Assembly: GCA_030430455.1 (NCBI GenBank)
Contig: JAUIJB010000048.1
Span: forward strand, 1-32,621
Reading direction: 5' to 3'
Length of the DNA: 32,621 nucleotides
Source: Verrucomicrobiia bacterium
GTDB taxonomy: Bacteria > Verrucomicrobiota > Verrucomicrobiia > Verrucomicrobiales > Akkermansiaceae
Shown: positions 6,996-13,551 of the stretch, one piece after another
Layout: the number at the start of each line of letters is the position of its first letter
Position numbering within the stretch: position 1 is the stretch's first letter
Position numbers and translations under genes: made by a program
The notes under the pieces: model-generated
The model's database searches: none
Seen by the model: the letters and a program-made list of their open reading frames with translations, nothing else
What the model was told of the DNA's origin: nothing

Positions 6996-7670
6996 ATGTC
7001 GGCAAACTCTAATGTCCCCCGTGCGGTCGTCGAGCATTTGGTCCGCGAACAGGTCTACCGCTCGATGGGCCTGGACCTGCCCAGCTCCGCCGCTGCTCCC
7101 AATGCGCTGGTGGTCAACGTCAGCGCCCGCCATTGCCACCTGTCGCAGTCGACCGTCGAGGCCCTGTTCGGCCCCGGTCACCAGCTGACCCCGATGAAGT
7201 GGCTCTACCAGGATGGCCAGTTCGCCGCCAAGGAGACGGTGACCCTCGTCGGTCCGCGCAGCCGGGTGATCTCGAACCTGCGCATCCTCGGCCCCTGCCG
7301 CGACTTCGACCAGGTCGAGCTGGCCTACACCGACGCGATCGCCCTGGGCTTCAACATTCCGATCAAGATGTCCGGCGACATCGCCGGCACCCCGGGCGCG
7401 ATGCTGATGGGGCCGAACGGCTTCCACGAGATGCCCGAGGGCATCATCCGCGCGATGCCGCACGTCCACATGCACCCCGACGACGCCGGCTACTACGGCG
7501 TCCAGCACAAGGACGTGATGCGCATGAAGGTCCACGGCGAGTGCCCGGTGACCTTCGACAACATCATCGTCCGCGTCGACGAGAGCTTCAAGCTGGAGGT
7601 CCACATCGACACCGACGAGGGCAACGCCTGCGGCCTGAAGCCCGACACCTTCTGCGAACTGATCAAGTGA
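6996..7670 (+). CDS. pduL: Microcompartment phosphotransacylase PduL
   Basis: PduL-type phosphotransacylases exchange CoA for phosphate on an acyl group inside microcompartments and so recycle CoA. This 224-residue protein starts at the ATG at 6996. A TTG at 6948 in the same frame adds only a basic leader without family features. Residues about 7-25 (VPRAVVEHLVREQVYRSMG) form an amphipathic helix, the usual N-terminal encapsulation peptide, followed by a Pro/Ala linker. The two zinc-binding PTAC repeats follow: VNVSARHCHLS with H46 and H48, then HVHMHPDDA with H156, H158 and H160, plus EVHIDTDEGNACG with H203. In this operon the likely substrate is lactyl-CoA (or propionyl/acetyl-CoA). It is the first gene of the operon, next to two BMC-H genes. 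Confidence 0.94.
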   Translation: MSANSNVPRAVVEHLVREQVYRSMGLDLPSSAAAPNALVVNVSARHCHLSQSTVEALFGPGHQLTPMKWLYQDGQFAAKETVTLVGPRSRVISNLRILGPCRDFDQVELAYTDAIALGFNIPIKMSGDIAGTPGAMLMGPNGFHEMPEGIIRAMPHVHMHPDDAGYYGVQHKDVMRMKVHGECPVTFDNIIVRVDESFKLEVHIDTDEGNACGLKPDTFCELIK

Positions 7671-7704
7671 CCCGATCACAAACCAAACAACAAACGAAAG
7701 AACG

Positions 7705-7977
7705 ATGAGCCAAGCCCTTGGACTGATTGAAACGCGAGGCTACGTGGGCAACGTGGAGGCCGCCGATGCGATGGCCAAAGCCGCCGACGTGGACCTCGTC
7801 AAGCAGGTGCAGATCGGCGGCGGCTTCCTGACCATCCTCGTGCAGGGTGACGTGGGAAGCGTCAAAGCCGCGATCGACGCCGGAGCCGAAGCCGCCAGCC
7901 GCGTCGGCGAGCTGGTCAGCTCGCACGTGATCGCCCGCCCGCACGCGGAGCTGCTGAAGCAGTTCGGCCTCGCCTGA
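7705..7977 (+). CDS. BMC-H hexameric shell protein, copy 1
   Basis: A 90-residue single BMC (pfam00936) domain that would form hexagonal tiles of the compartment shell. It has the family opening ALGLIETRGYVGNVEAADAM, the central strand AADVDLVKQVQIGGGFLTIL, then QGDVGSVKAAIDAGAEAASR and the C-terminal HVIARPHAELLKQF. The pore-lining loop reads IGGGF where typical PduA/CcmK-type proteins have KIGSG, so the pore here would be lined by glycines and could be wider or more flexible. It begins 34 bases after pduL and is close to PduA/PduJ type in length. The shell probably retains lactaldehyde and admits the charged substrates, cofactors and products through such pores; that is family knowledge, not visible here. 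Confidence 0.95.
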   Translation: MSQALGLIETRGYVGNVEAADAMAKAADVDLVKQVQIGGGFLTILVQGDVGSVKAAIDAGAEAASRVGELVSSHVIARPHAELLKQFGLA

Positions 7978-7986
7978 TGTGGGATC

Positions 7987-8093
7987 GTTATTGGTTCGTG
8001 GTTAAGGGTTATTGGGGAAATGCCTCGCGCCACCCCGAAACCTGCAGCCAACGACAACCAATAACTTCTAACGAATAACATTTAACTGAAAAC
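7987..8093. repeat. Heptad-periodic inverted repeat between the two BMC-H genes
   Basis: The 120-base gap between the first two shell genes has a long dyad. The exact ten-base arms are GTTATTGGTT (7987-7996) and AACCAATAAC (8056-8065). The left side is four consecutive heptads each starting GTT (GTTATTG, GTTCGTG, GTTAAGG, GTTATTG, 7987-8014). The right side is six consecutive heptads each ending AAC (CGACAAC, CAATAAC, TTCTAAC, GAATAAC, ATTTAAC, TGAAAAC, 8052-8093). GTTNNNN is the reverse complement of NNNNAAC, so the two sides are mirror forms of one degenerate unit. In mRNA this could fold into a branched hairpin between the cistrons and tune their relative expression. Confidence 0.7.
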
Positions 8094-8097
8094 CACC

Positions 8098-8370
8098 ATG
8101 GCCAAACAAGCACTGGGAATCATTGAAACGAAGGGGCTCGTGTCCCTGATCGAAGCCTCCGACGCCGCCCTCAAGGCCGCCGACATCACGATGGTCGGCT
8201 GGACCAAGATCGGCTCGGGCCTCGTCACCGGCTTTTTCTCCGGCGACGTCGCCGCCCTCAAGGCGGGCATCGATGCCGCCGCCGACGCCGCCTCGCAGCT
8301 CGGCGAGGTCAACGCCGTGCAGATCATCCCGCGTCCCCACGACGACCTCGCGGGGCTCGTCGAACTCTGA
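8098..8370 (+). CDS. BMC-H hexameric shell protein, copy 2
   Basis: A 90-residue BMC domain, the most canonical of the three here. It runs from MAKQALGIIETKGLVSLIEA through SDAALKAADITMVGWTKIGS and GLVTGFFSGDVAALKAGIDA to the C-terminal NAVQIIPRPHDDLAGLVEL. The pore loop TKIGSGLVT matches the KIGSG consensus of PduA-like major shell proteins that form narrow, polar pores. It differs from copy 1 in charge around the pore and in the C-terminal helix, so the two probably tile together with different transport properties. The start at 8098 follows a spacer with the heptad inverted repeat and no strong ribosome binding site. It is followed after 24 bases by the acetate-kinase homologue, so shell and core genes are interleaved. 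Confidence 0.96.
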   Translation: MAKQALGIIETKGLVSLIEASDAALKAADITMVGWTKIGSGLVTGFFSGDVAALKAGIDAAADAASQLGEVNAVQIIPRPHDDLAGLVEL

Positions 8371-8394
8371 TCCGTCCCCTCCGTCCCGACCGCG

Positions 8395-9567
8395 ATGCGC
8401 GTCCTCATTGCCAACCTGGGCTCGACCTCCTTCAAGTACCGGCTGTTCGACATGACAGCCGGTGCGGGGAGCGTGCTGGCCAAGGGGGGCTTCGAGCGGG
8501 TCACCGACCACGGCGACGCGATCGAGGAGGCGCTCGGCGAGATCGAGCGGGAGGTGGGGTCGCGCGACGAGATCGACGCGGTCGGCTTCAAGACCGTGCT
8601 CGGCCGCAACCTGAGTGGTTGCGTCGAGGCGGACGAGGCGGTGTTGGCGGCGCTCGAGGGCTTCGCCGAGGTCGCCCCGGCCCACAACCCGCCCTATGCC
8701 GCGGGGATCCGCCAGTTCGCGCGGATCCTGCCGCAGGCCCGCCGGATCGCCCTGTTCGAGACGGCATTCTACCAGTGGGTGCCCGAGGCCGCGTCGCGCT
8801 ACGCGGTGCCGGAGGCCTGGCACGAGGCCGGCATCCGCCGCTACGGCTTCCACGGCGCGAGCCACAAGTTCGTCGCCGAGCGCTCGGCCGAGCTGCTCGG
8901 CCGCGAGGACGTCGCCGAGTGCGTCCGAGGGCTCTACCAGCGCGGCCCGGTCGACATCGACCGCCCGCTGCGGGTGGTTTCCTGCCACCTCGGCGGCAGC
9001 AGTTCGGTGACCGGCATCCGCAACGGCGTCGCCGTCGGCACCAGCATGGGCTTCTCGCCGCAGAGCGGGCTGCCACAGAACAACCGGGTCGGCGACCTCG
9101 ACTCCGGGGCGATCCCCTACGCCGCCAAGGCGCTCGGGCTCGACCTGCCGGAAATCGAGCGCCAGCTGACCAAGGAGAGCGGCCTGCTCGGCGTGTCCGG
9201 GGTCGGCAACGACCTGCGCGACATCCGCGACGCCGCCGAGAAGGGCGACGCCCGCGCCCGGCTCGCGCTCGACCTGCTCATCCACGAGACCCGCCGCTGG
9301 GCCTCGTCCTTCCTCTTTCCCCTCGGCGGCCTCGACGCCATCGTGTTCACCGCCGGCATCGGCGAGAACGGCCCGGCGCTGCGCGCCGGCGTCTGCGAGG
9401 GGCTCGAGGAGTTCGGGCTCCGGCTCGACCCCGACAAGAACCGGGCCTGCCTCGGCAGCGAGGCCGAGATCAGCGCGGCGGACTCGAGGGTCAAGGTCCT
9501 CGTCATCCCCGCCAACGAGGAGCTCGTGCTGGCGCGCGAGGTCTTCCGCAAGGTTTCCAACAACTAA
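8395..9567 (+). CDS. Acetate kinase homologue, probable acyl (lactate) kinase of the compartment
   Basis: A 390-residue member of the acetate/propionate kinase (ASKHA) family. It would make ATP from an acyl phosphate produced by PduL. Family landmarks include the N-terminal IANLGSTSFKYRLF (N7, S10, S12), HNPPYAAGI, RRYGFHGASHKFV (H153), SCHLGGSSSVTGI, NNRVGDLDSG (R231) and FTAGIGENGPALR near the C-terminus. Some active-site positions differ from standard AckA. The usual GHRVVHGG is GFKTVLGR (Lys66 for Arg), and the usual catalytic Asp in FDTAFH is Glu (E122 in FETAFYQ). The insert FSPQSGLPQNN replaces the usual FTPLEGLMMGT. The overall fold is intact and no frameshift is seen. I infer a specialised kinase, plausibly working on lactyl-phosphate. 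I leave the symbol empty because the substrate is unproven. Confidence 0.88.
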   Translation: MRVLIANLGSTSFKYRLFDMTAGAGSVLAKGGFERVTDHGDAIEEALGEIEREVGSRDEIDAVGFKTVLGRNLSGCVEADEAVLAALEGFAEVAPAHNPPYAAGIRQFARILPQARRIALFETAFYQWVPEAASRYAVPEAWHEAGIRRYGFHGASHKFVAERSAELLGREDVAECVRGLYQRGPVDIDRPLRVVSCHLGGSSSVTGIRNGVAVGTSMGFSPQSGLPQNNRVGDLDSGAIPYAAKALGLDLPEIERQLTKESGLLGVSGVGNDLRDIRDAAEKGDARARLALDLLIHETRRWASSFLFPLGGLDAIVFTAGIGENGPALRAGVCEGLEEFGLRLDPDKNRACLGSEAEISAADSRVKVLVIPANEELVLAREVFRKVSNN

Positions 9568-9591
9568 CCGAATCACAACCACCACAATACC

Positions 9592-9900
9592 ATGGCAAAA
9601 GAAGCAGTAGGACTCCTCGAAACCCGCGGCCTGTGCTGCCTCGTTTCGGGCATCGACGCCGCCCTCAAGGCGGCCAACGTGCAGCTCGCCGGCCCGATGA
9701 AGAACGTCGGCAGCGCACTGTGCAACGCGGTCATCGTCGGTGACGTCGCCGCCGTGAAGGCAGCGCTCGACGCCGCCGCCGACACCGCCTCGCAGCTCGG
9801 CGAGGTCGTCAGTGCGCACGTCATCGCCCGCCCGGACGATGCCGTCGGACAGATCGTCTCCGGTGACAAGCCGAAGGCAGCCCCGGCCCGCCGCAAGTAA
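9592..9900 (+). CDS. BMC-H shell protein, copy 3, with basic C-terminal tail
   Basis: A 102-residue BMC domain protein. The core runs from MAKEAVGLLETRGLCCLVSG through IDAALKAANVQLAGPMKNVG and SALCNAVIVGDVAAVKAALD to VSAHVIARPDDAVGQIVSG. It is followed by an extra tail, DKPKAAPARRK, absent from the other two copies. The usual pore stretch KIGSGL is NVGSAL here, with alanine in place of the second glycine and no lysine. The region around it (CCLVSG, ALCNAV) has three cysteines. This looks like a minor shell protein with a distinct pore. The lysine/arginine tail faces the hexamer surface and could bind nucleic acid, cargo or a neighbouring tile. It lies between the kinase and the first BMC-P gene. 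Confidence 0.94.
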   Translation: MAKEAVGLLETRGLCCLVSGIDAALKAANVQLAGPMKNVGSALCNAVIVGDVAAVKAALDAAADTASQLGEVVSAHVIARPDDAVGQIVSGDKPKAAPARRK

Positions 9901-9909
9901 GCCACCGCG

Positions 9910-10215
9910 ATGTTCCTCGCAGAAGTCATCGGGCAGGTCGTTGCCACCAAGAAGGACGAGAGCATGAAGGGGCGCAAGCTCCTCCTGCTCCGCCCCCGCC
10001 TGGTGGACGAGGCCAAGCCGTCCCGGCTCCGCAACGGCAGCAACACCATCGTTGCCGTGGACACCGTCGGTGCCGGCGAGGGCGAGCTGGTGATGTTCTG
10101 CCAGGGGAGCTCGGCGCGGCAGGCCCAGGGCCTGAAGAGCATCCCGGTCGACGCCGCCGTCGTGGCGATCGTCGACAGCGTGGATGTGCTCGGGAAACGG
10201 GTCTACGGCAAGTAA
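9910..10215 (+). CDS. BMC-P pentameric vertex protein, copy 1 (EutN/CcmL type)
   Basis: A 101-residue EutN/CcmL-family (pfam03319) protein, which forms pentamers that cap the vertices of the shell. Features are the opening MFLAEVIGQVVATKKDESMK, the second strand GRKLLLLRPRLVDE, the conserved IVAVDTVGAGEGELVMFCQG (the V(A)VDxVGAGxGE core signature) and the C-terminal DAAVVAIVDSVDVLGKRVY strand. This is the most canonical of the three BMC-P proteins here. It begins nine bases after the stop of BMC-H copy 3, so the two are probably translated together. Of the three vertex proteins only this one keeps the full VGAGxG(E) signature and the late IVDxV strand. Confidence 0.95.
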   Translation: MFLAEVIGQVVATKKDESMKGRKLLLLRPRLVDEAKPSRLRNGSNTIVAVDTVGAGEGELVMFCQGSSARQAQGLKSIPVDAAVVAIVDSVDVLGKRVYGK

Positions 10216-10242
10216 GCGGAAGGAACCGAAAGGAGAACGACC

Positions 10243-11739
10243 ATGGCAGCTCTCGATCAGGAAGCCCTCAAGGGCGTGGTGGAAAAGGTCCTCGCCGAGC
10301 TCGGCAAGTCGGCCGCGCCCGCCGCGCCCGCCGCGCCGGCGACGGCCGCGGCGAAGCCCGCTGAAGGCGGCAAGAAGTGCGGTTGCGCCTGCAACGGCAC
10401 CGGCGTCGGCAAGGACGGCGTGTTCGGCTGCGTCGACAAGGCCGCCGAGGCCGCGAACCACGCCTTCCTCCAGCTCCGTGAGCTCGGCGTCGAGGGTCGC
10501 GCCCGCGCGATCGAGATCGTCAAGGGCCTGTGCGCCGCCAACAAGGAGGCCTGGGGCAAGTTCGAGCTCGAGGAGACCAGGATCGGCCGCCTCGACCACA
10601 AGATCGGCAAGCTCGACATCATGGACCGCGTGCCGGGCGTCGAGTGGCTGCGGCCCGATGCCATGAGCGGCGACTTCGGCATCACGCTCGAGGAGTACGC
10701 ACCCTATGGCGTCGTCGGCGCGATCCTGCCGGTGACCCACTCGGTGCCGACGCTGACCGGCAACGTGATCAACATGGTCGCCGCCGGCAACGCGATCGTC
10801 TTCAACCCGCACCCGGGCGGCGCGAGGAGCGCGGCGCTCGCCGTCCGCGAGTACAACCGCGCGATCAAGCGCGAGCTCGGCATCGAGAACCTGATCTGCA
10901 CGATCGAGGAGCCCTCGCTCGAGTCCTTCGACCTGATCTGCAGGAACGAGCAGATCGCCATCATGGCCATCACCGGCGGACCGGCGGTGGTCAAGGCGGC
11001 GATGAAGTCCGGCAAGCGCTCGATCTGCGCCGGCCCGGGCAACCCGGTGGTCGTCATCGACGAGACCGCCGACCTCGCCAAGGCCGCCCGCGCGATCATC
11101 GAGGGCGCCGCCTTCGACAACAACCTGCTGTGCATCGGCGAGAAGGCCGTGTTCGTGGTGGGATCCGTCTACGGCCGCTTCCTGCAGGAGCTCGAGCGCG
11201 CCGGCGCCGGCCGCCTCAACTCGCAGCAGCTCGACAAGCTCACCGGCGAGGCCTTCACCTACAAGGAGGACGACGGCGGCTGCTCGCACCCGGTGGTCAA
11301 CCGCGCGCTCATCGGTGCCGACGCCAGCGTCCTGGCGAAGCACGCCGGGGCCAGCGTCCCGGCCGGCTGCGAGCTGCTCTTCGCCGAGACCGACGCCGAC
11401 CATGCCTACGTGCAGGAGGAGCAGATGATGCCGATGCTGCCGATCGTCTCGGTGCCGGACTTCGAGACCGGCGTGCGCGAGGCCAAGCGCGCCGAGCACG
11501 GCTACCGCCACTCGGCGATCATCCACTCGACCAACGTCGCCCACATGACCCACATGGGCCGCGAGATGGACACCACCCTGTTCGTCAAGAACGGGTCCTG
11601 CGTGACCGGCCTCGGGCTCGGCGGCGAGGGCTACCTCAGCTACTCGATCGCCACCACCACGGGCGAGGGCATCACCACGCCGAAGACCTTCACGCGCATC
11701 CGCCGCTGCGTGATGGTCGAGAACCTCCGCATCGTCTGA
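10243..11739 (+). CDS. CoA-acylating aldehyde dehydrogenase of the compartment
   Basis: A 498-residue PduP/EutE-like enzyme that oxidises an aldehyde to acyl-CoA with NAD+. In this locus type the substrate is L-lactaldehyde. Residues 2-21 (AALDQEALKGVVEKVLAELG) are an amphipathic encapsulation peptide, followed by an Ala/Pro linker (AAPAAPAAPATAAAKPAEGG). The linker ends in KKCGCACNG, placing cysteines at 46, 48 and 50. The dehydrogenase domain runs from about residue 60, with the NAD-binding and catalytic segments GVVGAILPVTHSVPTLTGN, ITGGPAVVKAAM, GPGNPVVVID and the catalytic cysteine C297 in AAFDNNLLCIGEKA. The C-terminal part ends in the STNVAHMTHMGREMDT and CVTGLGLGGEGY segments. A good ribosome binding site (AAAGGAG) precedes the ATG. 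The cysteine cluster in the linker is unusual (see findings). Confidence 0.95.
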   Translation: MAALDQEALKGVVEKVLAELGKSAAPAAPAAPATAAAKPAEGGKKCGCACNGTGVGKDGVFGCVDKAAEAANHAFLQLRELGVEGRARAIEIVKGLCAANKEAWGKFELEETRIGRLDHKIGKLDIMDRVPGVEWLRPDAMSGDFGITLEEYAPYGVVGAILPVTHSVPTLTGNVINMVAAGNAIVFNPHPGGARSAALAVREYNRAIKRELGIENLICTIEEPSLESFDLICRNEQIAIMAITGGPAVVKAAMKSGKRSICAGPGNPVVVIDETADLAKAARAIIEGAAFDNNLLCIGEKAVFVVGSVYGRFLQELERAGAGRLNSQQLDKLTGEAFTYKEDDGGCSHPVVNRALIGADASVLAKHAGASVPAGCELLFAETDADHAYVQEEQMMPMLPIVSVPDFETGVREAKRAEHGYRHSAIIHSTNVAHMTHMGREMDTTLFVKNGSCVTGLGLGGEGYLSYSIATTTGEGITTPKTFTRIRRCVMVENLRIV

Positions 11740-11742
11740 ACC

Positions 11743-12003
11743 ATGTTGCTCTGCCGGGTCGTCGGAAACGCGGTGGCGACGCACAGCCACCCGAGCCTGA
11801 AGGGCTTCAAGATGCTCCTCTGCCAGAAGGAGGACGCCGACGGCACGGCATCCGACGAGCCGCCCTTCGTGGCGATCGACCTCTTCGGCGCGGGCCTGCA
11901 CCAGCGGGTCTTCGTCTCCACCGACGGCATCGCGGCGCGGGGCATCGTCCACGACGAGCACTCGCCGGTGCGCAACTTCATCCAGGGGGCGATCGACGAC
12001 TGA
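11743..12003 (+). CDS. BMC-P pentameric vertex protein, copy 2
   Basis: An 86-residue EutN/CcmL-family protein, the shortest of the three. It runs MLLCRVVGNAVATHSHPSLK, then GFKMLLCQKEDADG, FVAIDLFGAGLHQRVFVSTD and GIAARGIVHDEHSPVRNFIQ. It retains the overall strand order (LxxRVVGxxxAThxhpsLxGxkMLl, FVAIDxxGAGxxxxVxxxxD), which matches the family. The C-terminal GIVHDEHSPVRNFIQGAIDD segment replaces the usual VVDxxD strand. It starts three bases after the aldehyde-dehydrogenase stop and its stop overlaps the next start (TGATG at 12001-12005), so the trio is translationally coupled. Its divergence suggests a vertex type with a distinct surface rather than a redundant copy. Confidence 0.93.
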   Translation: MLLCRVVGNAVATHSHPSLKGFKMLLCQKEDADGTASDEPPFVAIDLFGAGLHQRVFVSTDGIAARGIVHDEHSPVRNFIQGAIDD

Positions 12004-12308
12004 TGAGGATCGGGCAGGTCATCGGACGGGTCACCATGAGCCAGCAGGACGCCGCCTTCAAGGGGGCGCGCTGGCTGGTCGTGAACCCGGTCGGGGCCGA
12101 CGACCTCAACAGCGCCTGCAGCCGGCCGCCCAAGCTCACCAAGCAGCCCTCGTTGGTCGTCTACGACCGGATCGGCGCCGGCGTGGAGGACATCGTCGGC
12201 TTCGTCGAGGGCGCCGAGGCCACCGCCCCCTTCGACGGTCCCACCCCGATCGACGCCATCACCGTGGCGATCTTCGACCAGATCCACTACCAGCCCCACT
12301 CATCCTGA
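12003..12308 (+). CDS. BMC-P pentameric vertex protein, copy 3
   Basis: A 101-residue EutN/CcmL-family protein starting at the ATG at 12003, one base inside the previous stop. It reads MRIGQVIGRVTMSQQDAAFK, then GARWLVVNPVG, VVYDRIGAGVEDIVGFVEGA and ends DAITVAIFDQIHYQPHSS. The VVYDRIGAGxxDxV strand is the family signature, and the IFDQI strand near the end is the usual VDxV strand. Three distinct BMC-P genes in one locus is the arrangement I recall for PVM-type microcompartments, and no BMC-T (tandem) gene is present. The shell may therefore be built from hexamers and pentamers only. A 30-bp inverted repeat follows it before the aldolase gene. Confidence 0.93.
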   Translation: MRIGQVIGRVTMSQQDAAFKGARWLVVNPVGADDLNSACSRPPKLTKQPSLVVYDRIGAGVEDIVGFVEGAEATAPFDGPTPIDAITVAIFDQIHYQPHSS

Positions 12309-12333
12309 ACTCTCTCCGATGATTCGATCGATG

Positions 12334-12401
12334 AACCGCAGATGAACGCCGATGAACGTAGATCTCAAGGCATCTGCGTCCGTCTGGGTTCATCCGTGGT
12401 T
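12334..12401. repeat. Imperfect 30-bp inverted repeat, hairpin between shell and aldolase genes
   Basis: The left arm (12334-12363) and right arm (12372-12401) are 30 bases each with an eight-base loop; I count 23 of 30 positions able to pair. The arms contain the phrases AACCGCAGATGAACG and GGGTTCATCCGTGGTT, which resemble a dispersed intergenic element (ACCACGGATGAACAC-like dyads) that I know from many bacterial genomes. Here it separates the shell/dehydrogenase block from the aldolase and lactate/malate dehydrogenase. It could lower read-through or stabilise the upstream transcript's 3' end. It has no U-run, so it is not a classical terminator. Confidence 0.75.
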
Positions 12402-12452
12402 TCCAAGCTCCCGAGCCGAATCGCCTGAACGCTCCGATCCCCTTTTAGACCC

Positions 12453-13529
12453 ATGAAGAAAGTATTCACCGCCAAGGACGTCGAGGAACTGCTCGCCTCG
12501 GGCCAGGGTGCCAACGCGATCCCCGCCGGGGTGCTGCTGACGCCCTCCGCCAAGGACGCGCTGCGCGATGCCAGGAGCGCGCGCCGCGGCACGGCCGCGC
12601 CGGCCCCGGTCTCCGCCGAGCCGCGGGTTCCCGACTACGAGTTCCACTGGAAGCCGGGCGGCGACCCGAAGACCCCGGCCGAGATCGAGGCCTTCTTCCG
12701 CTCGCCCGAGCTCGAGGAGCTCAAGGTCCGCATGTGCGAGATCGGCGACCGCATGTGGAAGCGCGGCTACACCGACGGCAACGGCGGCAACCTGACCATC
12801 CGCGTCGGCGACAACCTCGTGCTGTGCACGCCGACCCTGGTCTCGAAGGGGTTCATGAGGCCCGAGCAGATGGCGCTGATCGACCTCGACGGCAACCAGC
12901 TGGCCGGCGGCTTCAAGCGCACCAGCGAGTGCCTCACCCACCTCGGGATCATGAAGCGCCAGCCGAAGGCCAAGGCCTGCTGCCACGCCCACCCGCCGCA
13001 TGCGGGTGCCTTCGCGGTGGCCGGCGTGCGCCCGCCGACCTGCATGATTCCCGAGGCCGAGGTCTTTCTCGGCGAGATCGGCATGGCCGAGTACCGCACC
13101 CCGGGCACGCCCGCCAACGCCGAGATCATCGGCGAGGAGGCGGTCAACCACATGTCGGTGCTGATGCTCAACCACGGCGTGATCTGCTGGGGCAAGGACG
13201 TCGAGGACGCCTACTGGAAGATGGAGAACACCGACGCCTACTGCCAGACGGTGCTGCTCGCCACCCAGCTCAAGGGCAGCGACCTGCTGACCATCACCGG
13301 CAGCCAGGCCAAGGAGCTCATCGACCTGCGCGCCTCGCTCGGCATGGAGGACAAGCGCGCCGGCCTGAGGGAGTGCGAGCTGTGCGACAACTCGGAATTC
13401 CGCCCCGGCGTGGTCTGCCAGGTTCCGCAGGGCGGGGCCTCCGAGCCGGCCGGCGGCGCGCGAAACGAGGAGGCCGAGGCGGTGGTCCAGGCGGTCACCG
13501 CGGAGGTCATCAGGCAAATGGGTCGTTGA
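12453..13529 (+). CDS. Class II (zinc) aldolase, probable L-fuculose/L-rhamnulose-1-P aldolase of the compartment
   Basis: A 358-residue class II aldolase/adducin-family enzyme, longer than free FucA (about 215 residues) because both ends are extended. It would split L-fuculose-1-phosphate or L-rhamnulose-1-phosphate into DHAP and L-lactaldehyde. The catalytic core (about residues 85-300) has GYTDGNGGNLTIRVGDN, TSECLTHLGIM with catalytic Glu159, the zinc site CCHAHPPHAGAF (H178, H180) and LNHGVICWG (H241). The N-terminal 40 residues (VFTAKDVEELLASG, IPAGVLLTPSAKD) form a small extra module followed by an Ala/Pro linker. The C-terminal stretch EEAEAVVQAVTAEVIRQMG is an amphipathic helix after a flexible Gly/Pro/Ala linker, the form of a C-terminal encapsulation peptide. 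In the characterised planctomycete system an aldolase of this kind is part of the compartment core. Confidence 0.92.
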   Translation: MKKVFTAKDVEELLASGQGANAIPAGVLLTPSAKDALRDARSARRGTAAPAPVSAEPRVPDYEFHWKPGGDPKTPAEIEAFFRSPELEELKVRMCEIGDRMWKRGYTDGNGGNLTIRVGDNLVLCTPTLVSKGFMRPEQMALIDLDGNQLAGGFKRTSECLTHLGIMKRQPKAKACCHAHPPHAGAFAVAGVRPPTCMIPEAEVFLGEIGMAEYRTPGTPANAEIIGEEAVNHMSVLMLNHGVICWGKDVEDAYWKMENTDAYCQTVLLATQLKGSDLLTITGSQAKELIDLRASLGMEDKRAGLRECELCDNSEFRPGVVCQVPQGGASEPAGGARNEEAEAVVQAVTAEVIRQMGR

Positions 13530-13551
13530 GCGACCGGGGGGCGAAGCCCTC

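Noticed and set aside
8395..9567. Acetate-kinase homologue as a degenerate pseudogene because of its changed active site
   Set aside because: The frame is intact at normal length, His153 and Arg231 and the nucleotide-binding GIGENG are kept, and substitutions are conservative. Specialisation explains this better than decay.
8068..11961. A 1297-codon open frame on the minus strand across the microcompartment genes
   Set aside because: It is the shadow of BMC-H, kinase, BMC-P and aldehyde-dehydrogenase genes on the other strand, with no motif of its own.
12309..12452. Inverted repeat before the aldolase as an insertion sequence or transposon end
   Set aside because: There is no transposase and the arms are imperfect with only an eight-base loop. 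It fits a small dispersed hairpin element instead.
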